Shown here: piece by piece, positions 56,499-64,000 of the stretch
How the letters are laid out: each line of letters starts with the position of its first letter
How positions within the stretch are numbered: position 1 is the first letter of the stretch
DNA from: Oscillatoria nigro-viridis PCC 7112
Lineage (GTDB): Bacteria; Cyanobacteriota; Cyanobacteriia; Cyanobacteriales; Microcoleaceae
Assembly: GCF_000317475.1 (NCBI RefSeq)
Contig: NC_019731.1
Location: 1-64,000, forward strand
DNA: 64,000 nucleotides
Reading direction: 5' to 3'
Position numbers and translations under genes: made by a program
The notes under the pieces: model-generated
What the model was told of the DNA's origin: nothing
The model's input: only the letters and a program-made list of their open reading frames with translations
The model's database searches: none

Positions 56499-59400
56499 GT
56501 CAGCGACGGCTTCGGGGGAACCGACACCCAATCGTGGACTGTTAATGTCTCTAATTCGGCCGTTAACCGCCCTCCAAGCATTACTTCGGCACCGGATACA
56601 GTGACTAATTTAGATCGGGTTTACCGCTACCAGCTAGCTGCTACCGACCCCGAAGGAGACTATTTGCTGTGGAGTTTGGATAATGCTCCCAAGGGTATGG
56701 TAATCGATGCTAAAACAGGCAGTCTTAGCTGGCAGCCTACTCCGGAACAAATTGGGGAACAGACTATTGCGGTGCGAGTGACTGATGCCCTCGGTTCCTA
56801 TGTGGGTCAGGAATTTAGTTTGAAGGTGACGGGGATTAACACGCCGCCGGAGATTGCCTCTACTCCAGTTACTGTTGCCGGAATCAACGGCACCTACAAA
56901 TATCAAGTATTCGGAACTGACCCGGAAAACGATGCCCTGCGTTACAGTTTGGGCACCAAACCCGAAGGCATGAAGATTGATGCCCGGACTGGTTTAATTG
57001 AATGGACTCCCGGTACTAATGCTGTAGGTTCCAATGAAGTAGAAGTTTTGGCAACAGATACTCAAGGGGCTGTGGGAAATCAGAAGTTTGCGGTGTCTGT
57101 GGGAACTGCTGCCGTCAACCTGCCTCCAACAGTAGTTTCAACTCCTGTATTTGCAGCATCTTTGGGTTCTCAGTACAGCTATCGGGTACAAGCAACTGAC
57201 CCCGAGGGTGGTAGTTTAACTTATCAGTTATTAAAAGCACCAGTGGGGATGGCAATAAATGCCGCAACTGGATTGCTAACTTGGGATAACCCGACTGCTG
57301 GAAACCATCAAATAGTTGTAGGCGCTGCGGATGCTGGAGGTTTGGGGGCGGCGCAAGGTTTTACATTAACTGCAAGGGCAAATTCTACACCGATTGTTCC
57401 TGCTGTTCCTGTTGTTCAGTCGGCGGTTGTTGGTTCTACCTATCGTTACGATTTAAGGGCGACTGATGCTGAGGGGGATTTGCTTGCTTATTCTCTGATA
57501 CAGTCGCCGTCTGGAATGACTGTTGATGAATTCGGCCGCATTAGTTGGATGCCTCAAGCAACTGATGTCGGTACGACGGGGCCGGTGCAAGTTGCTATCA
57601 CCGATACTTTTGGCAAGACTGTTTCTGTTTCTTACAATTTAAGTGTTGTCGCGGATACTTCCGCACCTAAAGTCAATATTGTTGCCAGCAAAAATACAGC
57701 TAATCTCGGAGATTCGGTCACATTTACCGTCAATGCTGTCGATAACGTGAAAGTTGAATCTTTGGGTTTGACTATCAACGGCACTCCTGTAGTTTTGGAT
57801 GCACAAGGTCAAGCATCTGTCAAGGTAAATAATTTAGGCAATTTCACGGCAATTGCAACAGCTAAAGATAGTGCTGGAAATGCCGGAACTGCGACTCAAA
57901 CAGTAGCAGCAATTGATACTAGCGATGTCAATGCCCCAACTATCCACATCAGTTTAGAAGATGATGCAGAAATCACCGCGCCCTTCAACATCACCGGCAC
58001 GATTAGTGACAGCAGTTTGGCATACTATACATTGGAAGTAGCGCCAGTTGGTGGCGGGCAAATTCCGGGCGATGGCGGAGGATTTAAGGAGGTTTATCGG
58101 GGAACTGCTGCTGTCAGCAACGGAACGGTTGCGACTTTTGACCCGACTGTTTTGGCCAACGGCGCTTACGTTCTCAAGTTCACTGCATTCGATACCAACG
58201 GCAACGGTTCGACTACTGAAAGGACGGTGAATGTTGCGGGCGATTTGAAGTTGGGGAATTTCCGGTTGTCGTTTACTGATTTGACGGTTCCGGTGGCGGG
58301 TATTCCGATTAACGTGACTCGGACTTACGATTCTTTGAATGCGAATAATAGCGATGATTTCGGCTACGGCTGGCGGATGGAATTCCGGGATACTGATTTG
58401 AAGACTTCTTTGAAGGCTGACCCGATTTACGAGGAGTTGGGCATCAATACCGTAGCTTTTGATAGCAAGACTAAGGTATTCATTACGTTACCCGGTGGTA
58501 AGCGGGAAACCTTTACTTTTAAGCCGACTCCGCATCATTTGAATCAGTATTTAGGGGCTGCTGGGCCGGGGGCGATGATGTACAAACCGGCTTTTGAATC
58601 TCAAAAGGGTTCGACGGTGACTCTGACGGTTAAGGACGCGAATTTGATACGGAATGAGTACGGCGAGTATTACGGGGTGAACGGGCAGCCCTTCAATCCC
58701 GAAAATCCTGCTTTTGGTAGGGTTTATGTGTTGACTACTAAAGAGGGTATTGTTTACGAGATTGATGCGGCATCTGGGGATTTGCTGACTGCTACTGATG
58801 CGAATGGGAATAAGTTGACTTTTAGCGATGCGGGGATTGCTAGCAGTACGGGTAAGTCGGTGACTTTTGAGAGGGATGCTGCTGGGAGGATTGTCGGTGT
58901 TGTTGACCCGGATGGGAAGAAGGTTAAGTACGAATACGATGCTAAGGGGGATTTGGTTGCCGCCACCGACCAAGAACAAAATAAAACAGAATTTGTTTAC
59001 AACACCGACCAATCTCACTATTTAGAAAAAGTCATCGACCCGCTAGGAAACACGGGAGTCAGAACTGAATACGATGACAAAGGTCGCTTGAAGAAAATAA
59101 TTGACGCAGACGGCGACCCCGTAGAGTTGATTTACGACCCAGACAACTCAATTCAAACCGTCAAAGATGCTTTCGGCAATCCCACTACCTATGTCTATGA
59201 TTCGCGCGGCAATGTTGTCAAACAAGTTAATGCGCTAGGCCAAGAAACTAACTTCAATTACGATGATGACAACAATTTAATCGAAACAAAAGATGCGGCC
59301 GGAGGGGTAACAAAATACACCTATGACGCTAGCGGCAATCTCTTATCCCGTACCGAACCCTACTGCGGTTGTCCGGGTACGGTGCCTGGAATCACTCGCT

Positions 59401-62400
59401 ACACTTACAACAAATACGGTCAGACTACCTCCATTGTGATGCCCACAGGAACTTCCCTGCATATGGAATACGATCGCGCTGGCAATATGCTAAAAATGCA
59501 GGATGGACTCGGCAATATCATCCAATCCTACGTCTACGATTCCCAAGGTCGAGTCGTTCAAGAAACCGATACCTTCGGCACTACTTATTACGGCAATTTC
59601 GATGCTTTTGGCAATCCCCGCTGGACGAAAGATGCGTCGGGCAACGAGACAACGATGACTTACAACGCTAAAGGTAAGTTGGAAACCATGACTGAAAATG
59701 GCGTTACTTCCACCTTCTTTTATGACGGATTGGGACGGCAAACAAAAGCTGACTACGGTGACGGTCTGTGGGTAGAATACGATTATGAAGGAGCTGGAGC
59801 AGATTGGACTACTGTAGAAGCCCCAACTATCGGCCGCATCGAACGCAAGTTTACGGATGACGGGAAGTTGGGAGGTTGGGTAACGAACGGTGGCGGCGAG
59901 ATTAAATTTACCTACAATGAAGCAGGTCAGTTGGAAACTGAAACTGACCCTAGCGGTAGCGTTACCCGGTACGGCTACGACCAAATTGGCAGGGTTAAAA
60001 GCGTCAAAGATGAATCGACGGGGGTGGAAACTATCTACCACTACGACGCGCTGGTAGGCGTTGACCCCGACCCAGGCGTAGCAGATAATTTGATAGGTAA
60101 GTTAGCAGGAATAACTGTGGTTTTGGATGCCAACACTCGCTACACGACCAGCTATACTTACAACTCTAACGGTCAGATGAAAACTATGACTGACCCGCGC
60201 GGTCAGGTCTGGAAGTACCGCTACAATTCCAATGGAACGACAGTTATCGACCCCTTGGGAAGAGAGACAACTTCAGTACAGTCTCCTAATTACTTGCCCG
60301 TTGAAACGATTTATCCCGACGGAACCAAGTCGAAAGTTGAGTATCTTTTCAGCAACAATTTGCAGGAAGCGAAAGACTATCCGACTCGAATTGTAGACCG
60401 GGGCGGCAATGACCGCAAGTTTACTTACGATAATTTGGGACGGTTGAAGACGGTTACGGACTTGGGCGATACTGTCTATACCTATCACTACGGTGAAAGC
60501 GGATTGGAACGAGTGACCGGACCGAATCAAGCAACTTTGCTGTCTTATCAGTACGAGGATGGAAATCTCAAGAAAATTATCTATCCCGATGGCGGTGAAA
60601 AGGAATTTATTTACAATGCCGTCACGAATCGTTTGGAACAAATGAAGTTGCCCAGCGGAGTAACTGTAAGTTACGAGTATGATGCGGCGGGACAGGAAAA
60701 GCGCAGGGTTTCAACCTTGGATGGGGAAGTTGTTTCTAACTGGGATGCAGAAACGGGTCAGCTTTTAAGCGTGACGGATGCTGCGGGAACGACTGCCTAT
60801 TATTATGACCCGGATACGGGTGCGTTTGCAGGCTTGGATTATCCTAACGGCGGCAGCATTCGCTACGAACGCGACGGTTTGGGTCGAGTCGATAAGGTTG
60901 TCGTTAAAGCTGATAAGAATGCTGCTGATTCTACGGCTTACATCACCGAGTACAAGTACGATGCGAATGGCAATGTGGAGAAAGTGAAGGCAACTTCTCC
61001 CGGCAGTCAAGTGTTAGAAACTGCCATGGTTTACGATGAAGTAAATCGTCTCAAAGAAAGGACTTTGCCGAATGGTGTGAAGACTGTTTATCAGTATCAA
61101 GATAAGACGGATTTGGTTGAAAAGATTACTCATTTTGCTGCTGATGGAGTGACAGTGTTGGCATCTGTTGCTTACGAACGAAAAGGAATTGGAGAACCGA
61201 CTAAGATTACCAGGGAAGATGGTTCTTACGTGAGGTTGGAGTACGATGCTTCGCTGCGGGTGGACAAGGAAAGTTATTACAGTGCGGCTGGGGTTTTGTT
61301 GCAGGAGATTGATTACGGTTACGATGCGGATGGCAACCGTCAAGTTGTATCAAACGGTTTGGCTGCGGGGACTTACAGTTACGAGAATGTCAATCAGCTT
61401 GCTTCGGTGACGAATGGGTCGAATGTGGAGACTTATACTTATGATGCTGGGGGACGGGTGGATGTTGTTAATAGAAATGGGGTGATTCGGGATTTTGATT
61501 ACAATACTGATAATTTGATTTCGCAGGTGAAGGATGCTGCGGGCAATGTGTTGGTTGAGTACGATTATGATAGTTCGGGACGGAGAGTTGAGAGCAAGAG
61601 TGCGGGGGTAGAAAAGGATTATATTGTTGCGCCTTCTATGGGTGATGGCTTGGAGTCGCCACAGTTGGTGATGGATGGGAATGGTAATGCTTTGGGTGCT
61701 TATGTTTATGCGGGAAATCAGCCGTTGATGCGGTTTGATGGCAGCGGGAATCCGGTTTATTATTTGACGGATGCGATGGGTTCGGTGATTGGGTTGGCTG
61801 GTGCTAGCGGTCAAGGTGTTGCTAAGTTTAATTATGATAGTTTTGGCAACCTAAAAAGTTCGTCTGGGACAGCAGCTTCTTTACCTGGGAATGCAGGTGG
61901 GGATTTCCGCTTCCAGGGACAGTGGTTGGATGAGGCGACTGGGCTGTACAATTTCCGGGCGCGGTATTACGATCCTGAAACCGGGCGGTTTATGAGTTAC
62001 GATCCGATCGATTTGATTGAGATGGAGCCTGAGAGTAGCAATCCCTATCAGTTTGTTTACAACAACCCTCACGTTTATAGCGATCCGACGGGGATGTTTT
62101 CGATTATGGAACTTAATGCAACAATAAGCGTACAAGATGCACTTAGCGCTTTAAAAACCTATGCCAGCAACGAAATCAAAGGCTACTTTAAAAATAAAAT
62201 AGGCGAAGCTATGGCGGATTCATTCACTGGAATTGTCAAGCGTCTTCTGCCCTTCGCTGGTTTTGAGTTGGACCAGCTTCCTGGGCAATTCAAAGATGGC
62301 ACTAAGTTTGAGAATTTCCTTAAAGGACAAATTTGCGGAATCTTTAATAGTGTAGGCGGACCTTTTCTAAATCGCTTGTGGTTAGAGCCAGGCGTCCTAC

Positions 62401-62828
62401 AAGATGGGACACCAACCCACGCAGGATTAAATTGCCAGGAATTATTCATTGAGGCAGACAGAAAAGCTTTTGGTAAATTAAAAAATATTGGGGGTTCGCG
62501 ACCAGACTTCATCTTCAAAGAAGGCTCTCCTATGGATACAAATAATAAAGCTTATCTAATTGGAGATGTCAAATTAACTTTGCATGCGGCGCTGAAAGAT
62601 ATAACTGGTATAGGAAAGAAAAATTCTCCCTCTAAGCAGTGGACAGCCATTCGAGCATATGCTGAGAAAAACGTATTGCCAAAAACGGCTCTTTATATTA
62701 CCTTCAAACATGAAAGTAGCGGAGGAGGTAAACTTTCCGCTCAAGAAGAACAACAAGCAATTGCAAAAGCGGCAAAGAGTGCCTTCGAGAAAGGAGTGTT
62801 ACTGATCCTTGCTAATCTTGTTGATTAA
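56499..62828 (+). CDS. Large Ig/Rhs polymorphic toxin with PD-(D/E)xK-like tip, 5'-truncated
   Basis: Sense sequence starts at VSDGFGGTDTQSWTVNVSNS without a start codon; GTG 56601 is the first usable start (2075 aa). Residues from 56601: four putative-Ig/He_PIG repeats (1-350), two bacterial Ig-like domains (351-535; TISDSSLAYYTLEV), an Rhs entry (FRLSFTDLTVPVAGIPINVT) and YD repeats to about 1750. The Rhs core then ends GLYNFRARYYDPETGRFMSY, NPYQFVYNNP and DPTGMF (1828). The tip (1833-2075) has RPDFIF (Pro1968-Asp1969) and, after a loop, LIGDVKLT (Asp1989, Lys1991), the PD-(D/E)xK layout, with KQWTAIRAYAEKNVLPKTAL behind it. It is probably a DNase tip. The missing N-terminus means export is uncertain. 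Confidence 0.8.
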   Translation, partial: VSDGFGGTDTQSWTVNVSNSAVNRPPSITSAPDTVTNLDRVYRYQLAATDPEGDYLLWSLDNAPKGMVIDAKTGSLSWQPTPEQIGEQTIAVRVTDALGSYVGQEFSLKVTGINTPPEIASTPVTVAGINGTYKYQVFGTDPENDALRYSLGTKPEGMKIDARTGLIEWTPGTNAVGSNEVEVLATDTQGAVGNQKFAVSVGTAAVNLPPTVVSTPVFAASLGSQYSYRVQATDPEGGSLTYQLLKAPVGMAINAATGLLTWDNPTAGNHQIVVGAADAGGLGAAQGFTLTARANSTPIVPAVPVVQSAVVGSTYRYDLRATDAEGDLLAYSLIQSPSGMTVDEFGRISWMPQATDVGTTGPVQVAITDTFGKTVSVSYNLSVVADTSAPKVNIVASKNTANLGDSVTFTVNAVDNVKVESLGLTINGTPVVLDAQGQASVKVNNLGNFTAIATAKDSAGNAGTATQTVAAIDTSDVNAPTIHISLEDDAEITAPFNITGTISDSSLAYYTLEVAPVGGGQIPGDGGGFKEVYRGTAAVSNGTVATFDPTVLANGAYVLKFTAFDTNGNGSTTERTVNVAGDLKLGNFRLSFTDLTVPVAGIPINVTRTYDSLNANNSDDFGYGWRMEFRDTDLKTSLKADPIYEELGINTVAFDSKTKVFITLPGGKRETFTFKPTPHHLNQYLGAAGPGAMMYKPAFESQKGSTVTLTVKDANLIRNEYGEYYGVNGQPFNPENPAFGRVYVLTTKEGIVYEIDAASGDLLTATDANGNKLTFSDAGIASSTGKSVTFERDAAGRIVGVVDPDGKKVKYEYDAKGDLVAATDQEQNKTEFVYNTDQSHYLEKVIDPLGNTGVRTEYDDKGRLKKIIDADGDPVELIYDPDNSIQTVKDAFGNPTTYVYDSRGNVVKQVNALGQETNFNYDDDNNLIETKDAAGGVTKYTYDASGNLLSRTEPYCGCPGTVPGITRYTYNKYGQTTSIVMPTGTSLHMEYDRAGNMLKMQDGLGNIIQSYVYDSQGRVVQETDTFGTTYYGNFDAFGNPRWTKDASGNETTMTYNAKGKLETMTENGVTSTFFYDGLGRQTKADYGDGLWVEYDYEGAGADWTTVEAPTIGRIERKFTDDGKLGGWVTNGGGEIKFTYNEAGQLETETDPSGSVTRYGYDQIGRVKSVKDESTGVETIYHYDALVGVDPDPGVADNLIGKLAGITVVLDANTRYTTSYTYNSNGQMKTMTDPRGQVWKYRYNSNGTTVIDPLGRETTSVQSPNYLPVETIYPDGTKSKVEYLFSNNLQEAKDYPTRIVDRGGNDRKFTYDNLGRLKTVTDLGDTVYTYHYGESGLERVTGPNQATLLSYQYEDGNLKKIIYPDGGEKEFIYNAVTNRLEQMKLPSGVTVSYEYDAAGQEKRRVSTLDGEVVSNWDAETGQLLSVTDAAGTTAYYYDPDTGAFAGLDYPNGGSIRYERDGLGRVDKVVVKADKNAADSTAYITEYKYDANGNVEKVKATSPGSQVLETAMVYDEVNRLKERTLPNGVKTVYQYQDKTDLVEKITHFAADGVTVLASVAYERKGIGEPTKITREDGSYVRLEYDASLRVDKESYYSAAGVLLQEIDYGYDADGNRQVVSNGLAAGTYSYENVNQLASVTNGSNVETYTYDAGGRVDVVNRNGVIRDFDYNTDNLISQVKDAAGNVLVEYDYDSSGRRVESKSAGVEKDYIVAPSMGDGLESPQLVMDGNGNALGAYVYAGNQPLMRFDGSGNPVYYLTDAMGSVIGLAGASGQGVAKFNYDSFGNLKSSSGTAASLPGNAGGDFRFQGQWLDEATGLYNFRARYYDPETGRFMSYDPIDLIEMEPESSNPYQFVYNNPHVYSDPTGMFSIMELNATISVQDALSALKTYASNEIKGYFKNKIGEAMADSFTGIVKRLLPFAGFELDQLPGQFKDGTKFENFLKGQICGIFNSVGGPFLNRLWLEPGVLQDGTPTHAGLNCQELFIEADRKAFGKLKNIGGSRPDFIFKEGSPMDTNNKAYLIGDVKLTLHAALKDITGIGKKNSPSKQWTAIRAYAEKNVLPKTALYITFKHESSGGGKLSAQEEQQAIAKAAKSAFEKGVLLILANLVD

Positions 62829-62854
62829 CTAATTTTTTAGGGATATTAAAAACC

Positions 62855-63763
62855 ATGCAAAATTCGTCCTCCCTGAAACATAAGGATTTACTAGAATCGG
62901 CAGTCTGTGATTTTTTTAGGGGGAATACCAAAAATTTAGAAGAGCTAATCCAAAGCGGATTTGACATTAATATCAGACTTGATGATAATAAAACTGCGCT
63001 TATGGAAGCAGTTCGAGCCGCAGATCTTTATGTTGTTAGATTGCTGGTCGAAGCAGGGGCTGATGTCAACGCTGAGACGGGTGGATACACAGCTTTATGG
63101 GATGCAGCCTACTGGGGATTACAGGAAATTTTTGACTATCTTGCACCCTTAACTTCTTCAGAGTTAAGACAAGAAGCAGAAGAGATACTTTCGGAAGGTT
63201 TACTGCGTCGTCAGAGACTAGATGATACTTTGACAGAAGACTTCATATCCGCTGCTGCAATGGGCAATGTTGAGGCAGTTATTGCTGCTATTCAAAGTGG
63301 AGTTAATGTTAATGCAATTGGTTCCGACGAAAATCCAGCTCTTACTATAGCTGCATACTGGGGTTGGGTAGCTGTGGTAAAGCTTTTGTTAGAGCATAAA
63401 GCTGATGCAAATTGTTTTACAGAAGATCAGCATGAAACTCCATTAACAATGGCTGCTCAAGGTGCGGGACTCCCACGATTCTCACACATAACTTCAGTGA
63501 CAACAGATGACAACCAAGTCGCAATTATCGAACTTCTTTTGGCAGCAGGAGCAGATGTGAATGTAAGAACAAAAAAAGGTTGGACGGCTTTAGAAAACGC
63601 AGCTGTTTCTGGAAGTATTAGGGCAGTTAAGCTTTTGCTGGAAGCTGGTGCTGATATTAATGCCAAAGATATTGGGGGTTATACTGCGCTCAGCCGTGCG
63701 AAACAAGAAAAAAATCAAGAGATTATTCAACTTCTTTTAGAGTGTGGAGCAAAAGAAGATTGA
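62855..63763 (+). CDS. Ankyrin-repeat protein (candidate immunity protein)
   Basis: 302 aa, no signal peptide. Two ankyrin blocks: residues about 15-95 (KNLEELIQSGFDINIRLDDN; NKTALMEAVRAADLYVVRLL) and 130-300 (VIAAIQSGVNVNAIGSDENP; WTALENAAVSGSIRAVKLLL), separated by a helical linker ELRQEAEEILSEGLLRRQRL. It starts 26 bases after the Rhs nuclease tip, with AGGGA about ten bases upstream of ATG. The position is that of an immunity gene; unlike the ankyrin protein at 54428 it would be cytoplasmic, which suits a DNase tip. Confidence 0.82.
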   Translation: MQNSSSLKHKDLLESAVCDFFRGNTKNLEELIQSGFDINIRLDDNKTALMEAVRAADLYVVRLLVEAGADVNAETGGYTALWDAAYWGLQEIFDYLAPLTSSELRQEAEEILSEGLLRRQRLDDTLTEDFISAAAMGNVEAVIAAIQSGVNVNAIGSDENPALTIAAYWGWVAVVKLLLEHKADANCFTEDQHETPLTMAAQGAGLPRFSHITSVTTDDNQVAIIELLLAAGADVNVRTKKGWTALENAAVSGSIRAVKLLLEAGADINAKDIGGYTALSRAKQEKNQEIIQLLLECGAKED

Positions 63764-63782
63764 AGCAAAAGGTTTTTGAGAT

Positions 63783-64000
63783 ATGGCTCGGTTTAATTAT
63801 GATAGTTTTGGTAATTTGCGGAATGCTTCGGGGACGGAGGCTTCTTTACCTGGGAATGCTGGAAGTGCGACTGTTTTTGTAGCAGCAATTGACCCCACCG
63901 ACATCAACGCGCCAACTATCAACATCAGTTTAGAAGATGATGCAGAAATCACCGCGCCTGTCAATATCACCGGCACAATTAGTGACAGCGATTTAGCTTA
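63783..64000 (+). CDS. Chimeric Rhs fragment, runs off the window
   Basis: ATG 63783 reads MARFNYDSFGNLRNASGTEA, which matches the Rhs core of the upstream protein (about 61820). After SLPGNAG it jumps to SATVFVAAIDPTDINAPTIN and ISLEDDAEITAPVNITGTIS, which matches that protein's Ig-like part (about 57885-58020), far upstream in order. The join is at the shared GNAG codons. It is open to the end of the window. Confidence 0.7.
   Translation, partial: MARFNYDSFGNLRNASGTEASLPGNAGSATVFVAAIDPTDINAPTINISLEDDAEITAPVNITGTISDSDLA

Noticed and set aside
60273-62135. Minus-strand frames of 80-155 codons inside the Rhs gene
   Set aside because: They are antisense shadows of YD repeats.

Overview
ORGANISM AND REPLICON. 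The window looks like accessory DNA, probably a plasmid or plasmid-like island, of a filamentous cyanobacterium (Microcoleus/Oscillatoria/Tychonema-like; this is inference, no marker gene is present). The reasons are HIP1 octamers GCGATCGC (e.g. 7944-7951), a Uma2 endonuclease, several pentapeptide-repeat proteins, a DUF3854 primase-helicase of the cyanobacterial plasmid-replication (CyRepA-like) type, a maturase-bearing group II intron and a dense set of insertion sequences. I saw no rRNA, tRNA or CRISPR array.

REGION 1 (1-12842), plasmid-type backbone. A small RHH-like protein, decayed DNA-binding-type genes, a Uma2 nuclease, two small hypotheticals and a 1127-aa primase-helicase are followed by 31-bp tandem repeats and an iteron-like block. 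A second copy of that block lies at about 11.1-11.4 kb. Between the copies sits a two-gene toxin-antitoxin-like pair: a winged-helix-type protein and an AbiEii-type nucleotidyltransferase, overlapping by 4 nt. Tandem 21-bp dyads lie shortly before the giant gene.

REGION 2 (12843-40432), a modular giant-protein family. Copy 1 runs from a Thr/Ser/Pro-rich N-terminus through DUF4114, cadherin-like and Big-like domains, a beta-propeller and an alpha/beta-hydrolase-like module to a DNA/RNA non-specific endonuclease tip. A group II intron (predicted 21769-24343) separates the tip from the rest; removing it joins the halves in frame as a 3243-aa protein. Copy 2 (27048-30758) is an orphan C-terminal module: it keeps the hydrolase-like segment and has a different nuclease tip. 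Copy 3 (31679-39318) is 5'-truncated and interrupted by an IS with a 6-bp target duplication. It branches off after the propeller to a novel tip carrying a polymerase-beta-type nucleotidyltransferase signature. Next to the tips lie repeat-protein genes (three pentapeptide, one TPR), the natural candidates for immunity proteins.

REGION 3 (40441-47345), nested transposons and Rhs remnants. An IS630 sits inside another IS, which sits against an ISAzo13 remnant. Then come an orphan Rhs C-terminal cassette with a HEAT-repeat gene, a second tip remnant with a 140-aa gene, and a truncated Ig-like segment.

REGION 4 (47346-53912), a Tn3-family transposon with 44-bp perfect terminal repeats. It carries a tyrosine recombinase and a zinc-ribbon regulator. 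Its transposase gene is split by an IS66 element with an exact 8-bp target duplication.

REGION 5 (53913-64000), Rhs region. A tip remnant with an ankyrin gene and an IS graveyard are followed by a long Ig/Rhs protein ending in a PD-(D/E)xK-like nuclease tip, its downstream ankyrin gene, and an Rhs chimera running off the edge.

TOGETHER. Regions 2-5 read as a storage and shuffling ground for polymorphic-toxin cassettes: conserved delivery scaffolds, exchangeable nuclease or nucleotidyltransferase tips, and adjacent repeat-protein genes, reworked by intron, IS and transposon insertion and by short-homology recombination.
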